Shown: piece by piece, positions 1 through 12,100 of the stretch
Position numbering within the stretch: position 1 is the first letter of the stretch
Layout of the letters: the number at the start of each line of letters is the position of its first letter
Origin: Diplonema papillatum
Lineage: Eukaryota; Euglenozoa; Diplonemea; Diplonemida; Diplonemidae
DNA length: 64,000 nucleotides
Direction of reading: 5' to 3'
NCBI GenBank assembly: GCA_030068145.1
Contig: JAPJBO010000305.1
Span: 124,001 to 188,000 of the forward strand
Made by a program: the position numbers and the translations under genes
Notes under the pieces: generated by a model
The model's database searches: none
What the model saw: the letters and a program-made list of their open reading frames with translations, nothing else
Told to the model about the DNA's origin: nothing

Positions 1-124
1 GCCGTTCACATCATCGCCTTCGCGCGGTCATCCGTTCTCTTCTTTTCTGTGTGACACACATCGCTATGTGCCATCACCACGATATACTACAGGTATCATA
101 TCCTACGTTGAAAGAAGAATTACA

Positions 125-1261
125 ATGCGGGTGGTGTCACTTGCGCTTATGGCGCTGGCGGTGGCCGGCGAGACGTACTTCAAGGAAACATTCGACGGCG
201 CGTGGGACAAGCGATGGACGCCGTCTGCGAAGGAAGGACTCGGCAAGTTCGTGAAGGCGCACAGCGAGCTCTCGGACGTTGAAGGTCTGAAGACGTCGGA
301 GGACGCGAAGTTCTACGCCATCTCTGCGCAGACGGACAAGGAGTACACGAACAAGGACAAGGACCTCGTGGTGTCGTTCACGGTGCAGCACGCGCAGGGG
401 ATCGACTGTGGTGGTGGCTACTTGAAGGTGATGCCGAAGACGGACGCGGCTGCGTTCACCGGCGACTCTGAGTACTTCATGATGTTCGGACCGGACATCT
501 GCGGATACACGAAGAAGATCCACCTGATCTTCGGCTACAACGGCAAGAACCTGCTGTGGAAGAAGGAGCCGAAGTGCGAGAGCGACAAGCTGACCCACTT
601 GTACACGGTGATTGTGAGACCGGACGGAACGTACGAAGTGCAGGTGGACGGAGCGAAGAAGGAGAGCGGGAAGCTTGAGGACGACTGGGCGTTCTTGGAG
701 CCGAAGGAGATCGACGACCCGTCTGACAAGAAGCCTGCTGACTGGGTTGACGAGGCGCAGATGGACGATCCGGAGGACAAGAAGCCTGCTGGCTACGACG
801 ACATCGCTGCCTCGATCCCGGACCCGCAGGCGGAGAAGCCGGAGGACTGGGATGAGGATGAGGACGGTGAGTGGGAGGCACCGACGATCCCCAACCCGGA
901 GTACAAGGGCCCGTGGGCACCGAAGAAGATCCCCAACCCGGCTTACAAGGGCCCGTGGGCGGCGAAGAAGATCGCGAACCCGGAGTACAAGGAGGACAAG
1001 GACTTGTACCTGACCAGGAAGCCGCTGAGCACCGTCGGGTTCGACTTGTGGCAGGTGAAGTCGGGCACCATCTTCAACAACATCATCATCTCCGACAGCG
1101 TTGACGAGGTGAAGGCCTTCAACGACGCGACGTGGGGCAAGATGAAGGACGGCGAGAAAGCCGAGCTTGAGAAGGCTGAGGCCGCTGCGAAGAAGGCCGC
1201 CGACGAGGCTGCCGCCTCCAACGCTGCCGCGGCGACTGAGGAGGAAGAGGACGAAGAGTAG
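125..1261 (+). CDS. calreticulin (ER lectin chaperone)
   Basis: 378 codons, intron-less. The start at 125 is chosen over an in-frame ATG at 68 because it gives a clean signal peptide (MRVVSLALMALAVAGE) leading straight into the mature N-terminus ETYFKETFDG. A globular lectin domain follows, with the conserved GIDCGGGYLKV and FGPDICGYTKK cysteine strands (the family disulfide) and KIHLIFGYNGKN. The P-domain has three type-1 repeats (IDDPSDKKPADW, MDDPEDKKPAGY, IPDPQAEKPEDW) and three type-2 repeats (GEWEAPTIPNPEYKGPW and two variants). Three plus three repeats, with no membrane helix, separate it from calnexin. The C-terminal region is Ala/Lys/Glu-rich and acidic, as expected for low-affinity Ca2+ binding. 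By family it folds glycoproteins in the ER lumen and buffers calcium. Oddity: it ends EEEEDEE with no KDEL/HDEL-type retrieval signal. A small missed last exon could supply one. Confidence 0.95.
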   Translation: MRVVSLALMALAVAGETYFKETFDGAWDKRWTPSAKEGLGKFVKAHSELSDVEGLKTSEDAKFYAISAQTDKEYTNKDKDLVVSFTVQHAQGIDCGGGYLKVMPKTDAAAFTGDSEYFMMFGPDICGYTKKIHLIFGYNGKNLLWKKEPKCESDKLTHLYTVIVRPDGTYEVQVDGAKKESGKLEDDWAFLEPKEIDDPSDKKPADWVDEAQMDDPEDKKPAGYDDIAASIPDPQAEKPEDWDEDEDGEWEAPTIPNPEYKGPWAPKKIPNPAYKGPWAAKKIANPEYKEDKDLYLTRKPLSTVGFDLWQVKSGTIFNNIIISDSVDEVKAFNDATWGKMKDGEKAELEKAEAAAKKAADEAAASNAAAATEEEEDEE

Positions 1262-2108
1262 ACGTCGCAACCCATTCTCATTCTCTGATCTCCGAAGAGC
1301 TGAACCCAGGCTGACAGCCTTCAGTTCCATTTTCACTCCATTGCAGCTTCGTGATTCTTGACTCGCAGTGCGCGTTTCCGACGGCGCGCAGGCACGTTTG
1401 TGGATCTTCCCTTTTTTCTCTGTCTTTTTTTAGGTATTGACCGATTCCTTGTTGTGTCGCCATTCTTCTGTTTCGCCTTTCCTTTTGTTTTGTCTTTTGG
1501 GCGACACTGTGGTTTATTGTTTTCTTTTCTGCAGAGCATGTCGCGGCATTCTGCTTCCCCGTCAGTGTCCCTTGTATTGGTTTCTCGCAGCGAAGCCCCA
1601 TCGAAAGCCAGCTGCACGTCGGCTTGAGCACACGAGAACATGCCCCAACCGCATGCTTTCTTGACGTGCTGACCAAAAGTCACGAGGCGAGGGAAGACCG
1701 AACGGCCGCGCTGCTCTCCTCCTCACGTTCCTCCTTTCAGACTTCTTTCTATTTTCTTGACTCTTTCCCGCCTTTTTCTTTCGGAGATGGAGGTCCCCCC
1801 GGTTCTTTGTAATTCCAAAGAACTCGGCAACCTCTCCTTCCTCGGTTCGCTCTTTCTGCTGCATCGTTGCTCGTTTCCCCCGTTTTCGATTTGTAAGCCA
1901 CGCTGTGCGTGTCACCTCAAAACCGCGGATGTTGCTTCTGGTTGCGGCCGCGCTCCACGGAGGAATCGTCAGTGGTCGAAGCAAGTCCGGGGTTAAAAGT
2001 TCCCGGACATGGCTAGCCATAGCCCATAACGGAAGCGTGCACCAAATATACAAACCGTAACCATATACCCTGAACGGAAAAATGATCGTTGGAAAAAAAG
2101 GGTGGAAA
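1262..2108. other. intergenic spacer, T/C-rich
   Basis: Non-coding downstream of calreticulin. The + strand is rich in T and C runs (about 1385-1545 and 1715-1860), as in other spacers of this window (25.5-25.8 kb, 54.1-54.5 kb). I see no gene, no RNA gene and no copy of the calreticulin 3' end. Confidence 0.5.
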
Positions 2109-2180
2109 GTAAATATGATGGAAGGTAAAAATGATGGATAGCCAGAATTATCCATCATTTTTACTATCTATCATATTTAC
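2109..2180. repeat. near-perfect hairpin / MITE-like palindrome
   Basis: The arms GTAAAAATGATGGATA (2125-2140) and TATCCATCATTTTTAC (2149-2164) are perfect reverse complements around an 8-nt loop. An outer, slightly imperfect pair (2109-2122 and 2167-2180) extends the foldback to about 72 nt. A second copy of the arm, ending in gatggatagccag, is at about 3005-3028. The two may bracket the transposase-like remnant between them. Confidence 0.7.
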
Positions 2181-2429
2181 GCTGTGTGCAAAACACTCTG
2201 CAGAAATGGAGAACCAGAGATACTTTTCCAGGAGCTAACTTTTTTTTTGGCATGTTTTTCCTCCACTTTGAACCAGGAGTGTGGCGTAGTCGGCACCCAG
2301 AAAAATGCACCAAGTGTTATGTCTGAAGACAACACTGATAAGGCAGATTTCTTCTCAGAAAACTACGCACACTTCTTAAGCCAGTGATTTCTGATCACAC
2401 ATAACAGGAAGATTTGGTTGTGAGGCATG

Positions 2430-2926
2430 AGTGCTTCACTTTTTTGGAAAGCAACGAGTGCCCTTTGGCGAAGGCAGAATCGGAGTGCGCGAAGTACGGA
2501 GTGGCCAAGTCTGACAGAGTCGCCAGAAAGAACATCAAGCCCGTTTGGCGGGCAGTCCTCTGTCATTAAACAGTGGAACCGCGTTTCGTCACTGATGCAA
2601 CTGTGAGATTCTTCAAGCTGTCGAAGGAACCCTTCTCCAAGCCACAGAAACGAGGCAGACACACCATCCTCACAACCGAGGAAGAATTCCTACTCCTCAA
2701 GCTCCCCACGCGGCCCGAAACGATGAAAGAGAAAACATGGATCGCCCCGGTCATCCAATGTCGGTCAATGCTGGCAAGGGTTGACAAAGACTTTAAGTCT
2801 AAAAAGGTGGTGCAGCTTCCTGTTGCCGTGGCAAGTCAAAGCGAGGCTGCTTGCGCCGAGTATGCCCAAGCTGAGCTGCATAGGGATGCTGGAAGGTCGT
2901 TTCCTCAAGCAGAGGCATATTTTTGA
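2430..2926 (+). pseudogene. decayed transposase-like remnant
   Basis: One reading frame, broken by a TAA near 2570, reads AKYGVAKSDRVARKN upstream and KRGRHTILTTEEEFLLLK downstream. This order resembles the helix-turn-helix plus GRPxxLTxEEE linker of pogo/Tigger-type or related transposases. No DDE catalytic region is visible. The two copies of the gatggatagccag arm at 2.13 and 3.01 kb suggest these are the remains of one small DNA element. Family assignment is tentative. Confidence 0.35.
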
Positions 2927-3180
2927 GGTGCTTTGAAGGTGGCTGGCATTCACTTTTTCCCCGTAAGTGCACATAGTCCTCCCCACCCCCCAAACAATTA
3001 TGGCTGGTAAGAATGATGGATAGCCAGCACAGATGGATAATTTTTCGAGACTGGAGGTCCTATGAACATGCGATGTGAATAGCCTCTATTCGAGCCAACC
3101 CGACTTTTGTCTATGAAAAAGTGTATTGTTTTTGGACTGGTATAGCGCGGAGCTAGCTTTTTCCTCCCCTGCCGATATGC

Positions 3181-3250
3181 GTGCGGGTGGCAGAGTGGTT
3201 GGGCGAAGGCCTTCGGGCATGGTAGCCCGGGTTCGAACCCCGCCCGTGAC
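3181..3250 (+). repeat. tRNA-like Pol III head (SINE or tRNA pseudogene)
   Basis: A perfect A box, TGGCAGAGTGG (3188-3198), and a perfect B box, GGTTCGAACCC (3230-3240), lie at normal tRNA spacing. The T-arm folds (CCGGG/TTCGAAC/CCCGC apart from one closing mismatch). The acceptor arm pairs poorly and no proper anticodon stem forms: the centre is an unrelated GCC-TTCG-GGC hairpin. It is therefore not a functional tRNA but a tRNA-derived element that keeps its internal promoter, as SINE heads do. The minisatellite at 3.43 kb may be part of the body. Confidence 0.65.
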
Positions 3251-3424
3251 ATTTTCCCGGTCGGCAATTGTTTTCGAGGTTTGTTGCGTTCGGGGTCTAA
3301 TGTGCCCGAAGTTTGCGTTTTTTGCAGAGTTTCTCAGTAACTCTCGGTATTTGGGTCACCCGTCGGCCCCGGGAGAGGGCCGGCGGGGGGACGGACGGGA
3401 AAAGGCTGCCCCAGGGGGGGTCCG

Positions 3425-3748
3425 CCCCCCCTGGGTACGAGCGCCAAACTTTACCCGTGCTCGGTGGGTCGGAGCCGGGTATCAGCGCCAAACTTTTCCC
3501 GTACTCGGTGGGTCGGAGGGGGTGGTTCCCCCCGGGTATCAGCGCCAAACTTTACCCGTGCTCGGTGGGTCGGAGGGGGTGGTTCCCCCCGGGTATCAGC
3601 GCCAAACTTTACCCGTGCTCGGTGGGTCGGAGGGGGTGGTTCCCCCCGGGTATCAGCGCCAAACTTTACCCGTGCTCGGTGGGTCGGAGGGGGTGGTTCC
3701 CCCCGGGTATCAGCGCCAACCTTTTCCCGTACTCGGTGGGTCGGGGGG
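3425..3748 (+). repeat. minisatellite, ~60-bp unit, about 5.5 copies
   Basis: Tandem units of the form GGGTATCAGCGCCAAACTTT ACCCGTGCTCGGTGGGTCGG AGGGGGTGGTTCCCCCC. Units differ by ttacccgtgc versus ttcccgtac. The array is G-rich on the + strand (runs of 4-8 G). Units are nearly identical, so expansion was recent. The unit length keeps several frames open, giving repetitive ORFs on both strands that I do not regard as genes. Confidence 0.9.
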
Positions 3749-3749
3749 G

Positions 3750-4560
3750 TCCGGGGGGGGGTGTCCCGGAACTGCGCTGCAAGCGCTGCTTCACCGACCG
3801 CAACAAGGACGGTCGATTGTTCCGGGTCCTCAGAGGCCTGCGTGTGCACGAACGTCTCTGCACGTACGTCAACTTCGGGGAGTGATGTTTGCCCTGCGGA
3901 ACAACCGGAATCTCGGCCTAGCGGGGCTGAGGTCAGGTACGGTGCCCCTGTAAATAAGAGGACGCAAGGCTGAAGTTTGCTTTTCGTGCCGCGTCTGATG
4001 ACGACCTGCCGGCTTGCGTTTAATGTACTGGAAGTCCGCTAAAGACCGCCTGGCCGCGTGCTAGGCGTAGTTTAAGGTTGCACTGATCTACAGTACAAAC
4101 AACCACTTACGAGCTTGTCAACCCCACCGATTTTCTATCTTCTTTCCCCCTCCCCCTTTTCGACGTTGCTGTTGACTAACGGTTAGGTCGGACCCTTCCC
4201 CGGTGAACATCCCATGAAAGTAACAGTGTTGACTTAGACCGATACGGGCTACATGGCAACCCCTGCTCAACATTGGCACTTGCACCTTAAAGAACTCAAT
4301 GCTCAACATGTACGCACGTGGGGGGCCCAGGGCCACATTCATTGCGAATGTGTTCGTGGTGTCGGTCGCAGGAGTCTTTTATTATTATTTGGCTAGCCAA
4401 AGAGAGTAAAAGAGTGAAAGAGGACGTACAGTAGTGAGTAGAAAAGAGAACGAGTGTAAAAGAAAGGAGGTAGCACGGACTACCAGACCAGCGGAGACCA
4501 CCGCAAAAAAAGAAACCCCCTTTTTTTACCCTCACCTTATCCCACAAACCAGCACCAATA
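3750..4560. other. spacer, no gene seen
   Basis: No convincing coding sequence on either strand. The stretch around 4380-4500 is purine-rich on the + strand (aaagagagtaaaagagtgaaag). Confidence 0.4.
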
Positions 4561-4564
4561 ACAA

Positions 4565-4775
4565 CGACCCCCCCCGGGTACGAGCACCGACCATGGCTTC
4601 ACCCGGACTTTACCACCCTGGCCGAACTTCGCTTCGTGCCCGAACTTTTTTAGTACCAGCGCTTAGCACCAGAACTTAGCAACGCCCAAACATAGCATCA
4701 CTCGAACTCAGCTTCACCAGAACTTAGCTTCGCCCGAACTTTACTGTTCCCCGAACTTTAACTGCTGCCTCCAGT
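4565..4775 (+). repeat. degenerate CGAACTT minisatellite
   Basis: Short irregular repeats of about 25-30 bp around the core (C)CGAACTTNGCTTCR. It opens with ccccccgggtacgagcaccgacc, which matches the first unit of the 3.4-kb minisatellite (cccccctgggtacgagcgcc). It looks like an older, decayed relative of that array. Confidence 0.5.
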
Positions 4776-4872
4776 CTCGCCTATAAGCATACCTACTACC
4801 CTCATACTACCCGCCTCACAGCCTCAATGGTCAACCGGAGACCCTAAAACACCGAACCTCTAAACCACAAGA

Positions 4873-6029
4873 AGGGTGCTCTGACTTTTTTTTTTGTTTC
4901 TGGTCCCGCGTGCGTACAGATTTCTGAGAACCGTCGGAAAAAAAGATAATCCAAGAAAAAGATAATTTGCACAAGAAGTAACCACTACGTTACAAACTGG
5001 TCGGTTCGCCTGTGTCTCGTCGTGCTGTGGAGGGTTCTAAAGCACGCGCTCTCAGTGTGTCCAGAACAGCACCAGGCCACAGCTACAGAGAACGCTGTGA
5101 ACGCTGTATGAACGCTCTGGAGGCTATCAAAGCCCGTCTTGGGACCGCTCAATACAGCAGACAACCCGTGGTTGTATTAAATGAGGATACCGCAGCCGAG
5201 CAGGCATCTCTTCTTGCGTACGTCCGGGAGAAGTATGGAACTCTGGAAGGCCCATGGTGGAGCAAATTCATCCCCGCACCTTGTCAACCTGCGGAGCTGC
5301 GAGGATACACAACAACAAGATGTCCTCTCATTGTCGACAAAACCGACCTCCTCGAGTGCCCAACACTTGTAGCCCAAATAGGAGAGAATTGCTGAGGAAG
5401 ATTTGAGGGGGTGTTTAAGTATGTAAGCTGACATCCGTCACGAGGACACCTTCAGACCGTCGCTGCCCCGAGGCGCACCAATCGGCCTTCATCAAGATAC
5501 AGAATCTGCACCAGCCTATTCAGTGCCTAATGTGTAACACATTTCGCGGAATCTTCCGGGCAAGTGTATCCCAAGCCAAGCTTCACCAGGGTGCCTTGTC
5601 TCAACTCATCGAGGAAACACATTGCACATTGACATTTCCTGAGGAGGCTGCTACGAGTACAGTGGGCGAGGGAGACAATGCTAGTGAGATCAAGCTGTCA
5701 TCCGTGTTTAAGGGAGGGATGTCCTGTACTGCCCATGTCGAGTGGACCTTGAGCCTGATGATATTCTACAACAGAATTCCTGTGATCTGTGTCGACAACG
5801 TGGACTGCACCCTGCGAAAATGTTGATCAACGAGTCTGTGCCCGCCACACCGCAGTCTCAGAGTCAACCACGACAGATGTGACGCCTTAATGAAGCAGAG
5901 GCTCAGAGAAAATCGCCTTCATATGCCCTAGTTTTTTTGGGCTATTTTTTTTTTTTTTTTTTGCGTGCGTGCGTACAGATTTTTTGGGGGGCCGGGGACC
6001 AGAAACAAAAAAAAAAGTCAGAGCACCCT
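4873..6029. mobile_element. DNA transposon with ~35-bp terminal inverted repeats
   Basis: The left end AGGGTGCTCTGAC, a T-run, then GTTTCTGGTCCC (4873-4908) is the reverse complement of the right end (5995-6029), apart from the exact T-run length. Both subterminal regions also carry gcgtgcgtacagattt in direct orientation (about 4909-4924 and 5966-5981). The element is 1,157 bp. Two ORFs inside (5012-5395 and 5530-5826) may be cargo or transposase pieces, but I recognise no catalytic motif. I see no clear target-site duplication. Confidence 0.75.
5012..5395 (+). CDS. ORF inside TIR element, unknown
   Basis: An open frame of 127 codons beginning GTG (no ATG), so the start is unsure and it may be an exon. 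It has a basic N-terminus (MSRRAVEGSKARALSVSR) and a CERC cysteine pair, and later reads REKYGTLEGPWWSKF. A further open frame (5530-5826, 98 codons, starting MCNTFRGIF) follows and could be joined by splicing. No family recognised. Its position between terminal inverted repeats suggests an element-encoded protein or a relic of one. Confidence 0.3.
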   Translation: MSRRAVEGSKARALSVSRTAPGHSYRERCERCMNALEAIKARLGTAQYSRQPVVVLNEDTAAEQASLLAYVREKYGTLEGPWWSKFIPAPCQPAELRGYTTTRCPLIVDKTDLLECPTLVAQIGENC

Positions 6030-6187
6030 AAACGCTAAAAAATGGTGTGCTTACGGAATCCCCGCCTACCAAGCAGGTGCGTAGAACCAAGCGCTTATGC
6101 GCTGAGAGAACAAAAGCTTAGCATAAAGAAGCACCGGGGGGCACCGAACACCGATTTTTATGGATCGGGAGGCACAGTCTGAAGCAG

Positions 6188-9100
6188 ATGCATAGCAATG
6201 GCCTGGACGCGAACCACGAGGTCGCGGCGGCCTCAGGAGGAGATTTCGGCATCAGTGCGGATGGACGGTCGGATGCCGATGTGGAGTACCTGAAGGAGAA
6301 GGGGATCGGGAAGCTGATTGACGCGATGATCCGCGACATGGTCACCAACACGAAGCCGCTCAACCCGGGGCAGTGGATCCTGCGGTACTTGAAGCAGAAG
6401 ATGGACAACAAGCAGGACTATGCGCCGCCGAAGCTGTGGGTGTCCGCTCGGAGGGCGGGCATCCTCAATGGGAAGTACATGCTGAGCGGCCGGTACAACG
6501 GCATGCCGTTTTGGTCGTGCGGGGAGTGCAGGCTGTACAGCACGGCCAGCGGGTGGTGGATGATCACGGAGGACGAGGCGAAAATGGAGCTGAACAGCGG
6601 AATCGTGTCCAGCGCCCGCCCGCACGAAGGCAGCGTACTCCCGCACGTGTTCGACGCGTGGGAGATCGTGCAGCAGGGAAAGTGGGTCTCGGCGGCGGTG
6701 TCGATCACCGACACGCTGATCCGCGAGGACCCCGCGCAGCGCGAGCCGTCGGACTCGCCGCAGTCGGCGTCGTCACCGCACTTCTCCCCCGGGCGGTGGG
6801 CCAACGTCGAGGGCGTCAAGCCGCCCGGCGCCGGCATGGGGGGCGACTTCTTGCCGGCGGCCGTCACGTCGAAGCCGGTCCACCGAGCGTGCACCGAGCG
6901 GTTTATCGCGGGGCACGCGTCGCTGCAGGGGTGGCGGGCGTACAACGAGGACACCTTCGCCATGGACAAGCACGGCTTCTTCGCGGTGTGCGACGGCCAC
7001 GCCGGCGCGGACGTCGCGCGCATCGTCGCGCAGCGGCTGCCGGCGCTTTTCCTCGACCAGTCGTGGCCGGTCGACCCGGCGGCCGTGACGCAGTTCTGCA
7101 GGGAGCTCGACGACGACATCCTGTCGCCGTCGTTGTCCTCCCTCGAGGGAGGCAGCACCGCCGCCTTCGCCGCGCTCCTGTACGACGTGCACTCGCGCGC
7201 GTACACCGTCCAAGTCGGGCACGTCGGCGACAGCCGCATCCTCGCCTGGTCGCGCGAATCGGCGTCCCTCATCTACCAAAGCGCGGACCACACACCCAAC
7301 GAGCCCCTCGAGATGGCCCGGCTGGCAGCTGGTGGCTTCAAAGTGTGCTTCCGCTCTTTCTTCGTTCGGCGGGGCTTTTGACAATTTTTCAAATCGCCGT
7401 GTCTGCGTATCTCACACCGTATCTGGCTATGCAATGTATTTGACACCGGTATCGTATCCTATCTACACCGTATCTGGCTACGCAATGTATTTAACACCGG
7501 CAACGTATCGTATCTACACCGTATCTGACTATGCAATGTATTTAACACCGGTAGCGTATCGTATCTACACCGTATCTGACTATGCAATGTATTTAACACC
7601 GGTAGCGTATCGTATCTACACCGTATCTGACTATGCAATGTATTTAACACCGGTAACGTATCGTATCTACACCGTATCTGACTATGCAATGTATTTAACA
7701 CCGGTAGCGTATCGTATCTACACCGTATCTGACTATGCAATGTATTTACACCGGTAACGTATCGTATCTACACCGTATCTGGCTATGCAATGTATTTAAC
7801 ACCGGTAACGTATCGTATCTACACCGTATCTGGCTATGCAATGTATTTAACACCGGTAGCGTATCGTATCTACACCGTATCTGACTATGCAATGTATTTC
7901 ACACCGGTAGCGTATCGTATCTACACCGTATCTGGCTATGCAATGTATTTAACACCGGTAACGTATCGTATCTACACCGTATCTGGCTATGCAATGTATT
8001 TCACACCGGTAACGTATCGTATCTACACCGTATCTGACTATGCAATGTATTTCACACCGGTAGCGTATCGTATCTACACCGTATCTGGCTATGCAATGTA
8101 TTTAACACCGGTAACGTATCGTATCTACACCGTATCTGACTATGCAATGTATTTCACACCGGTAGCGTATCGTATCTACACCGTATCTGGCTATGCAATG
8201 TATTTAACACCGGTAGCGTATCGTATCTACACCGTATCTGACTATGCAATGTATTTAACACCGGTAGCGTATCGTATCTACACCGTATCTGACTATGCAA
8301 TGTATTTAACACCGGTAGCGTATCGTATCTACACCGTATCTGGCTATGCAATGTATTTAACACCGGTAGCGTATCGTATCTACACCGTATCTGACTATGC
8401 AATGTATTTAACACCGGTAGCGTATCGTATCTACACCGTATCTGACTATGCAATGTATTTAACACCGGTAGCGTATCGTATCTACACCGTATCTGACTAT
8501 GCAATGTATTTAACACCGGTAGCGTATCGTATCTACACCGTATCTGGCTATGCAATGTATTTAACACCGGTAGCGTATCGTATCTACACCGTATCTGACT
8601 ATGCAATGTATTTAACACCGGTAGCGTATCGTATCTACACCGTATCTGACTATGCAATGTATTTAACACCGGTAGCGTATCGTATCTACACCGTATCTGA
8701 CTATGCAATGTATTTAACACCGGTAGCGTATCGTATCTACACCGTATCTGGCAATGTATTTACACCGGTAGCGTATCGTATCTACACCGTATCTGAATGT
8801 ATTTAACACCGGTAGCGTATCGTATCTACACCGTATCTGGCTATGCAATGTATTTAACACCGGTAGCGTATCGTATCTACACCGTATCTGGCTATGCAAT
8901 GTATTTAACACCGGTAGCGTATCGTATCTACACCGTATCTGGCTATGCAATGTATTTAACACCGGTAGCGTATCGTATCTACACCGTATCTGACTATGCA
9001 ATGTATTTAACACCGGTAGCGTATCGTATCTACACCGTATCTGGCTATGCAATGTATTTAACACCGGTAGCGTATCGTATCTACACCGTATCTGACTATG

Positions 9101-12100
9101 CAATGTATTTAACACCGGTAGCGTATCGTATCTACACCGTATCTGGCTATGCAATGTATTTAACACCGGTAGCGTATCGTATCTACACCGTATCTGGCTA
9201 TGCAATGTATTTAACACCGGTAGCGTATCGTATCTACACCGTATCTGGCTATGCAATGTATTTAACACCGGTAGCGTATCGTATCTACACCGTATCTGGC
9301 TATGCAATGTATTTAACACCGGTAGCGTATCGTATCTACACCGTATCTGGCTATGCAATGTATTTAACACCGGTAGCGTATCGTATCTACACCGTATCTG
9401 GCTATGCAATGTATTTAACACCGGTAGCGTATCGTATCTACACCGTATCTGGCTATGCAATGTATTTAACACCGGTAGCGTATCGTATCTACACCGTATC
9501 TGGCTATGCAATGTATTTAACACCGGTAGCGTATCGTATCTACACCGTATCTGGCTATGCAATGTATTTAACACCGGTAGCGTATCGTATCTACACCGTA
9601 TCTGGCTATGCAATGTATTTAACACCGGTAGCGTATCGTATCTACACCGTATCTGGCTATGCAATGTATTTAACACCGGTAGCGTATCGTATCTACACCG
9701 TATCTGACTATGCAATGTATTTAACACCGGTAGCGTATCGTATCTACACCGTATCTGGCTATGCAATGTATTTAACACCGGTAGCGTATCGTATCTACAC
9801 CGTATCTGACTATGCAATGTATTTAACACCGGTAGCGTATCGTATCTACACCGTATCTGACTATGCAATGTATTTAACACCGGTAGCGTATCGTATCTAC
9901 ACCGTATCTGGCTATGCAATGTATTTAACACCGGTAGCGTATCGTATCTACACCGTATCTGACTATGCAATGTATTTAACACCGGTAGCGTATCGTATCT
10001 ACACCGTATCTGACTATGCAATGTATTTAACACCGGTAGCGTATCGTATCTACACCGTATCTGGCTATGCAATGTATTTAACACCGGTAGCGTATCGTAT
10101 CTACACCGTATCTGACTATGCAATGTATTTAACACCGGTAGCGTATCGTATCTACACCGTATCTGGCTATGCAATGTATTTAACACCGGTAGCGTATCGT
10201 ATCTACACCGTATCTGGCTATGCAATGTATTTAACACCGGTAGCGTATCGTATCTACACCGTATCTGGCTATGCAATGTATTTAACACCGGTAGCGTATC
10301 GTATCTACACCGTATCTGGCTATGCAATGTATTTAACACCGGTAGCGTATCGTATCTACACCGTATCTGGCTATGCAATGTATTTAACACCGGTAGCGTA
10401 TCGTATCTACACCGTATCTGACTATGCAATGTATTTAACACCGGTAGCGTATCGTATCTACACCGTATCTGGCTATGCAATGTATTTAACACCGGTAGCG
10501 TATCGTATCTACACCGTATCTGGCTATGCAATGTATTTAACACCGGTAGCGTATCGTATCTACACCGTATCTGACTATGCAATGTATTTAACACCGGTAG
10601 CGTATCGTATCTACACCGTATCTGGCTATGCAATGTATTTAACACCGGTAGCGTATCGTATCTACACCGTATCTGACTATGCAATGTATTTAACACCGGT
10701 AGCGTATCGTATCTACACCGTATCTGGCTATGCAATGTATTTAACACCGGTAGCGTATCGTATCTACACCGTATCTGACTATGCAATGTATTTAACACCG
10801 GTAGCGTATCGTATCTACACCGTATCTGGCTATGCAATGTATTTAACACCGGTAGCGTATCGTATCTACACCGTATCTGACTATGCAATGTATTTAACAC
10901 CGGTAGCGTATCGTATCTACACCGTATCTGGCTATGCAATGTATTTAACACCGGTAGCGTATCGTATCTACACCGTATCTGGCTATGCAATGTATTTAAC
11001 ACCGGTAGCGTATCGTATCTACACCGTATCTGACTATGCAATGTATTTCACACCGGTAGCGTATCGTATCTACACCGTATCTGGCTATGCAATGTATTTC
11101 ACACCGGTAGCGTATCGTATCTACACCGTATCTGGCTATGCAATGTATTTCACACCGGTAACGTATCGTATCTACACCGTATCTGACTATGCAATGTATT
11201 TCACACCGGTAGCGTATCGTATCTACACCGTATCTGGCTATGCAATGTATTTCACACCGGTAGCGTATCGTATCTACACCGTATCTGACTATGCAATGTA
11301 TTTAACACCGGTAGCGTATCGTATCTACACCGTATCTGACTATGCAATGTATTTAACACCGGTAGCGTATCGTATCTACACCGTATCTGGCTATGCAATG
11401 TATTTAACACCGGTAGCGTATCGTATCTACACCGTATCTGACTATGCAATGTATTTCACACCGGTAGCGTATCGTATCTACACCGTATCTGGCTATGCAA
11501 TGTATTTCACACCGGTAGCGTATCGTATCTACACCGTATCTGACTATGCAATGTATTTAACACCGGTAGCGTATCGTATCTACACCGTATCTGGCTATGC
11601 AATGTATTTAACACCGGTAGCGTATCGTATCTACACCGTATCTGACTATGCAATGTATTTCACACCGGTAGCGTATCGTATCTACACCGTATCTGGCTAT
11701 GCAATGTATTTAACACCGGTAGCGTATCGTATCTACACCGTATCTGGCTATGCAATGTATTTCACACCGGTAGCGTATCGTATCTACACCGTATCTGACT
11801 ATGCAATGTATTTAACACCGGTAGCGTATCGTATCTACACCGTATCTGGCTATGCAATGTATTTCACACCGGTAGCGTATCGTATCTACACCGTATCTGA
11901 CTATGCAATGTATTTAACACCGGTAACGTATCGTATCTACACCGTATCTGGCTATGCAATGTATTTAACACCGGTAGCGTATCGTATCCACACCGTATCT
12001 GGCAACGTCGCCGTATCCGGCAACGTACCTGGCAACGTATTTCATCAACACCGTATCTGGCAACGTATTGTATCTGCGCTGTATCTGACACCGTATACGG

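Noticed and set aside
137-1336. 399-codon open frame on the - strand across calreticulin
   Set aside because: It is the antisense of a GC3-rich coding region; the + frame has full calreticulin motifs.
3181-3250. Functional tRNA gene
   Set aside because: A and B boxes are perfect, but neither the acceptor stem nor an anticodon stem forms, so I call it tRNA-derived.
8714-11041. 775-codon - strand ORF in the same array
   Set aside because: Open only because the 51-bp unit is a multiple of three and lacks a stop in that frame.
7399-12010. CRISPR array
   Set aside because: Units are contiguous with no unique spacers, and the setting is a eukaryotic intron.
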